DNA of 64,000 bases. Source: Saxidomus purpurata. Taxonomy: Eukaryota; Mollusca; Bivalvia; Venerida; Veneridae. A program made the position numbers and the translations under genes. This document shows positions 33,988-44,939 of the stretch, piece by piece. Position 1 is the first letter of the stretch, and the number at the start of each line of letters is the position of its first letter. The notes beneath the pieces were generated by a model. That model was not told the origin of the DNA. It did no database searches and saw only the letters and a list, made by a program, of their open reading frames with translations. The stretch is from NCBI GenBank assembly GCA_022818135.1, contig JAFMSR010000015.1, positions 186,001-250,000 of the forward strand, written 5' to 3'.

Positions 33988-35604
33988 ATGAATGTTTTCA
34001 GTAGGTTTCTGATTTTCTGCCTGTCTTTTTTACATCTTGTCACGGGACGTAATTCGCCTACTTCCAGGACAGAACTGGTTTTATCAAGCATCGAAAACGA
34101 GGTAAAAACCCTCAGATCGGACGTGAGTCTGCTTCAATATGATTCAGCCGAAGTTCAGATGAAGATAGATGCGTTAAATAAGACATGTTGCCACCATGGA
34201 AACAAATCTTCCGATCCTGCGTGTAAACAAGATGAATCCCGTCAGAAAACCGAAGTCACTCCGAAGCAAACATTGCGGACTTTACCAGACACTGATGACG
34301 TGTCACGATTGTTCAAGGCGTTCGCACGTGAGAAAATATTCTATAGAGAGAAAATAAATGTATTACTGGAATCGCAAAACGAATTTAAGACAAAACTTGA
34401 TGCTCTGGAAGCTGAAAATGTTGCTGTAAAAGAAAACCTGAACAATGAAAGAGAGAATAAAGATACGTTTCTCATGGAGACAAAACAAAAAATTGCAATT
34501 TTTGACATTCAAATAAATGACATTAGTAACAGAGTTGAGAAACTCGAGAGTAGTATTGTTTCTATGAACGATAGTTTTCACAATCAACATGAAAAATACG
34601 ATTCAGTGATGACAGATATTAGGAACCAACTCAGGGGCGGATCCAGGATTTGGTCTTAGGGGGGGCGTAACTTTTCTGCCATTTGGTGGTTCTGCTCAAG
34701 CCTTATAAGACGGCATTTATGACTGTGTTTTATTCTTTGTTTTTAAGTAATCGAACACTAAATAGTGGTGGAGCGAGCGAGTGTATAATAAGCATGTATA
34801 ATTGAATGGCAATGAACAATGTCAGGGCCGTAGCCAGAGGTTAAAAAGTAGGGAGGCACTTTCTAGCGGGGTTCGGGGGCAGCTCCCCCGAGAAATTTTT
34901 TTTTCGAGGGTGCCATTTCGTGCATTTTCCTGCATTTCAAACGTGTTTTTGATACTTTTAAGATACCAATTTCGGAAACAGAAAATATATATTTATACTC
35001 AGATATTTATGTAAGGTTGGGGAATTTTAGGGGGCGCGCGCCGGGTGCGCCCCCCGCCCCCCTGGATCCGCTAGTGCAATTAAAAGCCGTTGAATCACAG
35101 AATGAGAACTTAAAAACAAGCTCGAGACAATTCGAAGAAACATTAGAAAAAAATTCTGTTGAAATAAATAAAAAAGATAAACTGGGAAGAGAATGTGACA
35201 GTTCATGGATAATAAGTGTTCTTAACGCTTGCTTTTTATTCCAATCAAAACAAAGGAGTTGGAACGACGCCGCTGCGTTTTGTAAAGCTAGAGGAGCAAG
35301 ACTTGTGGAAATAAGTGACAGGAAAAAACATGAACAAGTTAAACGTATGTTTGAAGAAACTAACCTATCTTTAGACTGGGGTGGTTCAAAGTATGACAGT
35401 TTCTGGACAGGAGGGTCACGTGACGGAAGTAAGTGGAAGTGGGAAGGGTCCAGAACATATTTTACATGGAGTCACTGGTACCCACGTGAGCCTGGTTACA
35501 GTCAGAACTGTGTGGCTGTAATGATTAACGACCCGTCTTTTCGCTGGGATGATCAGGACTGTTGGATGATTAATGAATTTATGTGTGAGAAAATAATAGA
35601 ATAA
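33988..35604 (+). CDS. Secreted coiled-coil C-type lectin, reading frame interrupted by an insertion
   Basis: Two open segments flank a 445-bp insert: 33988-34631 and 35082-35604. Without the insert and one copy of its 5-bp flank they form one 388-aa frame. Residues 1-20 are a signal peptide (FLIFCLSFLHLVTG). N-X-S/T sites lie at 64 and 72, with a small Cys cluster at 67, 68 and 79. Residues about 100-250 are heptad-like coiled coil. A long-form CTLD spans about 253-388, with cysteines at 253, 265, 282, 358, 375 and 383 that fit the usual three disulfides, plus FWTGG at 322-326. The usual EPN/WND calcium-sugar motifs read EPG and WDD, so classical mannose-type binding is uncertain. Such lectins are a large immune and recognition family in bivalves. 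No introns are visible. As written, the frame stops at 34657, inside the insert, so this allele may be a pseudogene or would need removal of the insert. AATAAA follows at 35994-35999. Confidence 0.8.
34632..35076. mobile_element. Non-autonomous transposon-like insertion in the lectin frame
   Basis: The insert begins CAGGGGCGGATCCAGG and ends CCTGGATCCGCTAGTG, so its ends are imperfect inverted repeats sharing GCGGATCCAGG. Near-identical 5-bp flanks, CAACT (34627-34631) and CAATT (35077-35081), resemble a target-site duplication. It holds no long ORF and contains a second transposon-like motif (CAGGGCCGTAGCCAG near 34825), so it may be composite. The ends are not GT-AG, which argues against an ordinary intron. 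The superfamily is not assigned: the CAGGG start recalls hAT, but an 8-bp duplication is absent. Confidence 0.7.
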
Positions 35605-36936
35605 ATCTAGATCATGCAGACGTTTTCATCGCATTGTCACCAAACACAAGGTGACATATATCTGTGAATGAGACTGTATAGTCTATAGACAAATAAGATT
35701 TGTTTACCAACACAATGTAAAGTGGACTAGTGTGCAGGATATATGTCGTGTTCTGTATTTGTTCAGGAAAACTTAGGACAATTCAGAGTGACCACGGCAA
35801 TATTCTATACTAAAGACTACTTCTTAAACTGTTTGATATCCTAAAGTTATCATAATTGACTTTACACAGACTTTAAAATCCCAGTGTTCAACATTTAGCT
35901 ATTAAATCTTGTATTCTTTATTTTTCAGATAACCCCTATAGAAAAGTTTTTTAAAAAACCAGCAAGTAACTAAGAATTTCTTATCATATTACGAATAAAG
36001 TTGTTACTCACAAATATATCAAATTGATATTTCAATGTGCGGCGGAAGAATGACGGGCAGCAGATAAGTTAAAATAAAGTGATTATATTGTATTTTCTTT
36101 TTCAAAACGGTCTAATTGCCACACAATGTTCTCTTATTCGGACTCGAGCATTTTACGAACTATAAACATACATATGCGTTTATGATAGTAGTTTTAACCA
36201 TATAACTTTCTTTAAAAAATTAAAATAAAAAAGACACCCAAGTTCAGTTCAAGGTCCCGCAAATAGAGTTCAGACACCGGGATCGATACTTCGTTTTATG
36301 AAAGGAAGAACTATAGAAATGGATGATTCATATTTAATTAATTCAATAAAATTCACACTTTAAAATGTCCGACTATTTTCTGTTGTATCCATTGTAGTCA
36401 TTATTCCTGTTAGGTTAATAAATGTATGGAAGGTTTGCATGTATGATAACTCTGGTCACTATTATAACGGAATTTTGCTCTTTTTACATCTTTCTAATGT
36501 CATGATAAAACATTTACAAATGTAGTTCCATTTGCAATATCATTCACTGTTTTTTATTGTAAGTTTATACCTTTCTTAGCGTACAGCTTATATTTAAATA
36601 GAATTACAAGACGAATTTTGATGCAAAGCATCAAAGACGCCGCGCATGTTTTAGAAGCATGACTTGGACAGGTTTCTCTATAAAATCAGCGAACCCTTTT
36701 TACTACATAAAATGATCATTACCTCTGTGTACTTTTTGTTTATGAAACTGATTCATAAAAATAAACTTTTCGAGACGAAAGTTATTTTTGGATATTTATT
36801 AACATTAATTACTATGAATATACGTCTTTTGTATTACTAAAACGGACAAAATGACCTTTAAACTTTAGTTCGATGCAACAAAGCGTTATGTGGATAAGGT
36901 AATAGAAGCAGTTACAATGCTGTAGCACTGATATAA

Positions 36937-37012
36937 TGACGTCAGTGTAGCGCATGCGTGTTTCTATTTTATTTGTTCGATGCATTTTGCTGTGGAACAG
37001 TCGCCATATTGG
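36937..37012. promoter_or_regulatory. CRE / NRF1-like / YY1-like motif cluster
   Basis: TGACGTCA at 36937-36944, GCGCATGCGT at 36950-36959 and GCCATATTGG at 37003-37012 occur within 76 bp. This combination is typical of TATA-less promoters, but I cannot place a gene start beside it. Chance or repeat origin is possible. Confidence 0.3.
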
Positions 37013-38510
37013 AACCGAAATTCCACTAGAATTCGTTCTATAGATCTTCTTAGGCGAGTTGTATTTTTATGAATGGCCGAAGAAACTATATTATTGATAG
37101 CGTTGTGGCTACAGAGTATAGCCTGTTTGTATTAACGATTTATAATAGCGACCACGGTGATGACCTACATTAGCAGTGCAAAACCAATTAGAGTTGCGTC
37201 CCTTGAATGAATCTAATGAATATTTATGAAGCGCTAAATCAGCCCAAGAATGGTGCCGATTTATTTCGCTTTAGAAATGATTAAAAACGGAATTGCCGGA
37301 AAACAGTCTAATTTGAATATTTAATTAAGACCTGTCTACCGATGGGGAAAACCCGGAAATTATCCGAAAGCCGTAATTTATCAGTACAAAAACAAGTGTC
37401 AAAAGTTTGAAAATGTTGATATTCCGTTAATCGGTCAATTTCGCTTGGTTTTCAGGTTTTATTTGAAAGGTATATACCCCAATCGGGAGATATGCATAGC
37501 CTGTTGAAGTACAGCCGTGGCCATTATTCTGTACACTGTAATGTAATACAGTAATCGTCTCATATAACTGTTAAGTTATAATTTTCTTGTTATTAGTAAC
37601 TAGCATAATGCTAAATCCTTGTGTAACTTCCATATTGTTAAATACCTCTTTTTTCACAACATTAATTATTTTCGGATGCTAATTTTACACTGGCTATTTT
37701 TAGATAGACAAAACTATTTATAACCATGGCTCCTCCCACAATTTCACTGACTACAGGTCGGTTTATAGGAAGCAGAGGCAAAAAAACCTGTGCAAATATA
37801 ATTTACACCGGGTCCAAATATTGTGAAAAATAACTATTTGTAAAACAGATATACCAGCCCCTCCCTCCCTGTAGCTGGTAATGTGGATTATTCTTTCTTT
37901 CTATTCCCGAAGCGTATACACTCTAGCAATATGGCGGAAAGAGATGAAATCCACATGATTAATTATGCTGTGACGTATACATTTTACAGAACTTCCATTG
38001 GCTGAGTATTGTTTTTATTTGCAAATGATGGAATGGAATTCCGTTAAGGCCCTACGTATTGCATAGTTGGGTGAACGGTTTTTCTTTACAGTTTCAATAT
38101 TATAGTCTAATATGTAGTAATTAAAATGGGTTTTCATTGATTTTTCGCGTTGGCGCCATGTATTCTATTATCTGAGTGGTTTAAGATAGCAAAACATCTT
38201 CCGAATCTTTTTTTCTGAGCTTTGATGAATCGGGTCGTAAGGTCCGTAAACAAAGCTATAAAAAACCCGTAGTCTGCGAGTTTGTGGAAAAGTTATTAAA
38301 TACTCATTAAATGTGTCCAAAGTTTTGTAATAAGGGAAGAAGACGTAAGTATTTTGTACTTTATTTTTTTAATGACCTAATACAATTTAATGATTCATAA
38401 AAGTAATTTTTCATACATATAGAACATAGTTTAGATTTACAATAATAATGTTGGCTGCTCCCTATTTGATTATGCAACCCCATGGTCCAAAATTGAAACC
38501 TATTCAATAC

Positions 38511-38536
38511 TGACGCCGCGATTCCTCGCGGCGTCA
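38511..38536. repeat. GC-rich hairpin, 11-bp perfect arms, 4-nt loop
   Basis: TGACGCCGCGA, TTCC, TCGCGGCGTCA in otherwise AT-rich sequence. It has no following T-run and no known RNA around it. Confidence 0.85.
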
Positions 38537-39424
38537 ATAACATAAACGGTGTTGATTTACTACACATTAAATTACTTGACATATTAAAGGGAATCAACTC
38601 TTACATGCTTCATTATTCTTTATAACACTAGTTACTCTTCTTGCATTGAATATTGTACTTTTCATTACCAGTTGGTCAGTGACATCTTCTAAGTAAAGAA
38701 CACTCTATTTTCTTTTCGTTTTAGGGAAAATATTACTACACAAATGTAGTCTTTATTGAATGTATCCACATTTTTTCCTATATATATAACTGGTGATAAG
38801 GGTGGATTTTCTCTAGCTATTAGATCATATGATAGTCTCAATGCAAAAAGATTACATTGATGGTGTACATAATATGAATATTCATTTAAAGAGCGTATAT
38901 TTCCGTAATTGTCCATTATGTCATTTATTATAAACACTTCACTGAGGACAAATTTTGGGTAACAGAAACTAGAGCCATGGAGTAATGCAAGTTAAAGTGG
39001 CAGAGAGAAATGAAATGTCCCACCAAGTTTTTGGATATCGCTCTTTATAAACTTCCGTTGAAAAACATTAAAGCGTTTTTCACTGAGATCAAATGTAGTA
39101 ATATATCACTTTCAAAACAAAGGAAATGTTAGAAAACAAGAATAACACGTGTGGGTGACAGCTATACAGACAGACACAGAGGAGTAGAAATAGTTGGTCG
39201 TAACGTTGTCCGTTACTCGAAATGCGACGTAATGACGTCATAACCATTGTCGTCGTTGCCTTTGACATCATTTAACGTCAGAATTATGTGGAAAGACACA
39301 AGATAGTTCTTAAAAGGTATTTCTTTCACGTTTCATTGTACAATCACTTTAACGGTGTTCCTTTAGGGCCACCGTATTTCGCCACTAAAACCGTATTTCG
39401 ACTAACAAAGGCGAAATTACGATT

Positions 39425-39690
39425 AGACGATGCAAAAACACGGAACACGATGCAAAGTGACGATGACACGATTCGAAGGGACATTAGAACGATGTGAAGA
39501 CACGATGGAAACATATGAATATCTCGTTTTCGCTTCGTGTTATCGTCCCTTCCCATCGAGTTACCGTCCCTTCGCATCGTGTTATTGTCCATTTGCACAG
39601 TATTATCGTCCCTTCGCATCGTGTTATTGTCCATTTGCACAGTATTACCGTCCCTTCGCATCGTGTTATCAACCCCACGCATCATGTTGT
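39425..39690. repeat. 21/42-bp minisatellite with inverted arms
   Basis: The right arm (39520-39690) is built of 21-bp units such as CGTCCCTTCGCATCGTGTTA alternating with TGTCCATTTGCACAGTATTA, a 42-bp dimer. The left arm (39425-39510) carries the same motif in reverse (ACACGATTCGAAGGGAC). The array can fold back on itself. ORFs in all frames are by-products. Confidence 0.85.
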
Positions 39691-40739
39691 CGTCGTATAC
39701 TCTGAGTTTCGGTAACTCGAATGCTTCACTTGTTAAAGACGACCTTCCTTCTTACATTTTGAACGTTATCTTTGGTTTTTCATATAGACACTAAGTAAAA
39801 AGTGTTCAATTCACTGGTGACCTATGTAGATCATGATCATGTATACGGAATACGCGGTCGAATTATGACCTGCATTGATCGTGTATGTAAAACGTTAACA
39901 GTGCAATCCGTATGTCCATTTTAAACGTCACTCTGTTCAATTTAAATTTAGACAAAATCAGATGTGCTGATTGAAATTTACTGACTAAATAGCCAAATTA
40001 TAGACCATAATCAGAATACATGGATAGGAAGGCTTATCATGGTCTACACTGGTGGTAAATGCAGATTCAACTGGTCCCAGGAGAGTAAAAGTTAAAGCAT
40101 TCGATATTTTGGCTTAAGAAATTCTGAACTGTCTTATCTAAACCCATCCCTTGTCTTTATAAATAATTTATGAATTAAAAATCACCATTGTGTTATATGA
40201 TGTCGTGACACTTAATATGGATTACCAGCTTAATGGAGTCTGGGAACAGACTTTCATGACTTATTCATAATTGGCAAGACTTTCAGAAAATAATCAGCAG
40301 AAAATCAACAATGGAAGCGAGAAATTGTAGCCAAGGATCGATTTATATAACAATATTGTAATCAGCATCGAGTTGAAGCCCTGGGTGGCAGAAAGATTGT
40401 GGGAAAATGTCACACTTATACAGGTGATATATTACGTTATAGCCATGGAAACTATAGATGTTTTTTTTGCGTGTGCTATATCTGAACACATTTCAAATAT
40501 CGCGTGCGTTTATTCAGTGTAACTGAAACTGGACAACCCGTACCTTAGCTGTACAAGTTTCCTTTTTCTACATCGTTGTAACTACGACAAAGAAGAACTC
40601 AAGTCTGATCAGATAATAAAAATGACTGCAGTGAAAATACTAAGTATTTAAACAAAGCCTGCCAGTTTTTACTGGACGTCACATCATAGAATAACAGATA
40701 GGAGCATATTTATCGCAAGCCACTTTACTATTTATTCCA

Positions 40740-41247
40740 AAAACAGATATCTAAGCGATATCTATCTCTCCAAGTTTAAGAGATATATCTCTGTTTTAAG
40801 CAGATATCTCTTTTTCAGAGATATCCTTTGATGTAGATATCTATGTACGGTAGAGAGATATCTCTATCACATTGAAAGATATCTTTTTAGTATTGGTACA
40901 TCATTTGAGAGATATGTTTCTATATTTGAGAGATATATCTCAAAGTTACACATATATCTCTTTAGGTTTAAGAGATCCCTCTCTATTTTGAACAGATATC
41001 TCTTTTTCCAGAGATACCTTTTGAGGTACGAGAGATATTTTGCATGGTAAAGAGATATCTCTCTAACATTGAGAGATATCTCTTTAGCATTGCGGGATAT
41101 CTTTTACAATCATGAGAGATATCTGTATTAAAAGAAGGATCTCCTTATTTACAGAGATATCTCTGAATTTAAGAGGTATCTCTCCTATTTTAGGTGATAT
41201 TTCTTTCAAATCACAGAGATAGCTTTTCTTTGATTAGATAGTAAATT
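40740..41247 (-). repeat. GAGATATCTC palindrome-array element, copy 2 (inverted)
   Basis: The same decamer array as at 30.7 kb. Its right end, TTTGATTAGATAGTAAATT, is the reverse complement of the copy 1 start, so the copy lies on the opposite strand. Confidence 0.85.
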
Positions 41248-41649
41248 GGTTCGCCCTGCATGTTTCCATACATATCTAAATTTACTTCCTCTGCTACAAT
41301 TTAAAGAAGCGCTCGGTTTGCGACGTCGCTAAATTAAACTCAGGAAGTGCGAGCTCTCATATTCGGTGTGATATCTGAAATTTATGTAAGATTTTAAATC
41401 GGTTTGAATACAAAATATTTGTTCGTAATCGGTTTCATTAATTTCCCTAGGTACTAACCAACCCAGAAAGTTGTTATATGGTTTCTTTCTATCTTAATAT
41501 AAAATAAATATTCCGAGCAAGGTTCTATTGACAGAGTGATATTGTTTTTTTCTATGGCTATACAAATCGAAATATTGTGTTTATGAAACCTTATTGTCTA
41601 TATAACGATTATTTTACAAAGGCTTTCTACTAAAGCATTATGCACATCG

Positions 41650-41835
41650 TTTATCTATGCCGCACTGTCCCTGGGACGGCGTCTGCTGAACACAGTTTAT
41701 CTATACCATCTATGCCGCACTGTCCCTGGGACGGCGTCTGCTGAACACAGTTTATCTATACCATCTATGCCGTCCTGTCCCTGGGACGGCGTCTGCTGAA
41801 CACAGTTTATCTATACCATCTATGCAGTCTGTCGA
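41650..41835. repeat. 55-bp tandem repeat, ~3 copies
   Basis: CATCTATGCCGCACTGTCCC starts at 41707, recurs at 41762 and in part at 41817, with an incomplete first unit before 41707. Confidence 0.9.
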
Positions 41836-41914
41836 ACATCGTTCTTCACGTACATTATTTAAAACATTACAAGTTGTTGTTGTTATTTTCAACGGCATAA
41901 ATGTAAGAACGGTC

Positions 41915-42790
41915 TATCGGTATGTTTATTCGAGCCTCGGGTGTTCTCTTCAGTCCCAGCACTATGTCTAGTCGAGCCTCGGGTGTTCTCTTCAGTCCCT
42001 GCACCTCGTGCCCGACTGTTGGGGCCGGGTTAGTCCCCCGGTCTAGTGGCCTTCTTTCAGTCCCGGTGTCGAGCTCGGGTGTTTTCATCCCTGCACGTGT
42101 CTAGTCGGCTGTTCTAGCCCTGCACGGTCTAGTCGAGCCTCGGGTGTTCTCTTCGTCCCGCACGTGTCTAGTCGAGGGCCCCGGGTGTTCTCTTCAGTCC
42201 CAGCACTGTGTCTAGTCGAGCCCGGGTGTTCTCTTCAGTCCCTGCACTGTGTCTAGTCGAGCCTCGGGTGTTCTCTTCGTCCCGCCTGGTCTAGTCGGGC
42301 CCGGGTGTTCTCTTCAGCCCGCCGTGTCTGTCGAGCCTCGGTGTTCTCTTCAGTCCCGCACGTGTCTAGTCGAGCCTCGGGTGTTCTCTTCAGTCCCTGC
42401 ACGTGTCTGTCGAGCCTCGGGTGTTCTCTTCAGTCCCAGCACTGTGTCTAGTCGAGCCTCGGGTGTTCTCTTCAGTCCCTGCACTGTGTCTAGTCGAGCC
42501 TCGGGTGTTCTCTTCAGTCCCTGCACTGTGTCTAGTCGAGCCTCGGGTGTTCTCTTCAGTCCCTGCACTGTGTCTAGTCGAGCCTCGGGTGTTCTCTTCA
42601 GTCCCGCACGTGTCTAGTCAGCCTCGGGTGTTCTCTTCAGTCCCTGCACTGTGTCTAGTCGAGCCTCGGGTGTTCTCTTCAGTCCCTTCACTATGTCTAG
42701 TCGAGCCTCGGGTGTTCTCTTCAGTCCCTGCACTATGTCTAGTCGAGCCTCGGGTGTTCTCTTCAGTGCCTGCACTATGTCTAGCCGACA
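41915..42790. repeat. GC-rich minisatellite, 42-bp unit, ~20 copies
   Basis: The unit joins GTGTCTAGTCGAGCCTCGGG and TGTTCTCTTCAGTCCCTGCA plus CT. The period is divisible by three, so several frames on both strands stay open (14-residue repeats). Copies between 42090 and 42420 are riddled with deletions, pointing to consensus error. Confidence 0.92.
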
Positions 42791-43099
42791 TTCACTTATC
42801 ATCTTAAACAAATGTTCCTCCATCCCGTCCGGGGATCGGATTCACAAGCAAGTGTCTGCGTCACGGAGTCAAACTAGTTTGTATTTCCTTATTACAAGCA
42901 AATTAGACAGGCACATTCGAAAAGGGTTAGCATCGTGCTAACAATGAACTTTTTGATCATATTATCCTTCAACGTTCTTGCCTATGATGACTGCGACAAT
43001 GATTTATTGTGACCTTGTATTATAGTTAACTGTACAGTTGTTCTGTATCAATATGAAGGTTTATCAGTATGCAGAAAGTTGTTACAGTATACCGCTTAA

Positions 43100-43350
43100 T
43101 CCTCTCACTCACCTTTAATATGGAGACCTTGTTCTTGTTGTACGAGTTTAAACCCCGTTTCGACCTCATTTTGGTCAGGTAGGTTACTAAGCCATCGTTC
43201 CTGGGAAGAGATTCCTATCCTCGGTAAGAAGCTGCCAACTTTCTCACATAAAGAGACATGGTCGGTAGCAGGGCTCGAACCCATGATCGTCAATATAGGA
43301 GGGATTACAATGACGTCTAGTCTGTGACTCTAACCACTCGACCTCGAAAA
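43100..43350 (-). mobile_element. tRNA-derived SINE
   Basis: The minus strand shows A box GTCGAGTGGTTAGAGTCAC and B box TGGGTTCGAGCCC, followed by a body to about 43100. Confidence 0.7.
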
Positions 43351-43399
43351 GCTGACTCTGGTGACATTGTTAGGTAGTTATCGGGGTACCGCCTCAGAG

Positions 43400-44455
43400 A
43401 TACCTTTCGCTCACCGCACCTGTAATCTGGTGACATTGTTAGGAAGTCAGTGCAATATCGGGGTACATCCGGAGTGACAACGCGATCAGCAACGTTTTAC
43501 ATGGAACAATTTGTAACATTGTCTGGCAAAAACCTAGCGGTAGGAAAATTGATTATTGTACCATTTACACAATTCGAAATGAAATAATGGCGTTTAATAC
43601 AGAGACATTTTCAATGAACAAATATTTGGATATCAAATGGATATATAAAGGTATACAATTTTAACAACTATAAATGTTTGTTCAGTTCTCTGCGTTTTAC
43701 TTTTCTTCTTTAAAAATCAATTTTCCTATCACATTATAGTTATTAAATGCATGCAGTCTTTTTAAGTTTGATAATACGTGTGTGATTTAGTTCATTTCTC
43801 TTTAAACCGTTCCTTTGAAAACTTCACAGCTCTCTGTAAGCATTAAATGAGTTTCATATATACAGTCTCAACTTGAAATGTAAATTTTTGTATAACATTA
43901 GATTACAGGCAGTCATTCGATATTTCAATAAAATTCAATCCATTCCTTTATCATGTTCGATAGCACACAATAAATCAAAACTTGAGATAAACCTTGGTGT
44001 CAAAAATGGTTACCGTATTTAGTCAAAACTTAAAGTCCCATGATCACAATTACAAGTAGCTCTTATTTTACCAAGAAAAATGTCTTACTGGTGGAAATGA
44101 CCTTTATATGTACCAAAACTATTCCTAACTTTGTAATAAGTACATGTTAGAAATATAGTTCGAAGTAATTTTTTCAATGATATTGAAAAAAATAATAAAG
44201 CTTTCTTATTCATGAAATGAAAGACAGGCATATGTTAACATTATTTTAGAATGAATAGAACATGGTTCTATCATCATTCTATCATTAAATTCATTTTAGT
44301 AGATAAGTAAATTCAAAGTGATCCAGGGACTTTAAAACTCTATTTCGATAGATAATTATAATCCCGACTAATTTTTTTTCAATAACGTTATTTCTGTAAA
44401 GACGACGGTTCTGTGTCTCCCTACGTTGGCACAAACTTGATCTGTTTGACACGTT
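43400..44455. other. AT-rich intergenic stretch, nothing recognised
   Basis: No ORF, RNA gene or clear repeat beyond short AT tracts. Confidence 0.5.
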
Positions 44456-44464
44456 TGTTTTGGA

Positions 44465-44932
44465 GATATACAAGATTAGATAAACACGGCCCCGGTGATA
44501 TACGTGTTAGGGTAAAATGGATAGAAACGCAACCTGATGATAAACGTGTTTTAGGGTAAAATGGGTAGAACCGCAACCCGGTGATAAACGTGTTAGGGTA
44601 AAATGGGTAGAACCGCAACCCGGTGATAAACGTGTTAGGGTAAAATGGGTAAAATGGGTAGAACCGCAACCCGGTGATAAACGTGTTAGGGTAAAATGGG
44701 TAGAACCGCAACCCGGTGATACACGTGTGAAGGTAAAATGGGTAGAACCGCAACCCGGTGATATACGTGTGAGTGTAAAATGGGTAGAATCGCAACTCGG
44801 TGATATACGTGTGAGGGTAAAATGGGTAGAATCGCAACTCGGTGATATACGTGTGAGGGTAAAATGGGTAGAACCGCATCCCGGTGATATACGTGTGAGG
44901 GTAAAATGGGTAGAACCGCAACTCGTCAATTG
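44465..44932. repeat. Minisatellite, 42-bp unit, ~11 copies
   Basis: The unit joins GGTGATATACGTGTGAGGGT and AAAATGGGTAGAACCGCAAC plus CC. Its period, divisible by three, keeps frames open on both strands (14-residue repeats rich in FYPFYPHT on the minus strand). One copy has an internal 10-bp duplication near 44640. Confidence 0.92.
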
Positions 44933-44939
44933 ATTTTGA

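Larger units (their letters stand above)
35610..39280. other. Intergenic region without supportable gene
   Basis: It contains the lectin 3' flank, two small inverted repeats (36617-36635 and 38511-38536) and a cluster of promoter-type motifs at 36937-37012. ORFs are short and show no motif. Confidence 0.5.

Noticed and set aside
34605..35076. Ordinary intron in the lectin gene using GTGATG near 34605 and CTAG before 35075
   Set aside because: That splice breaks the frame at once (TGC AAT TAA), whereas removing the transposon-like insert plus one flank keeps it perfectly.
39344..39705. ORFs on both strands over the 39.5 kb array
   Set aside because: Built from 21-bp repeats with opposed arms; not independent coding evidence.
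42249..42807. ORFs of 96-134 codons with 14-residue repeats on both strands
   Set aside because: They follow only from a 42-bp tandem repeat whose period is divisible by three. No start context, no unique sequence, and frames are open on both strands.
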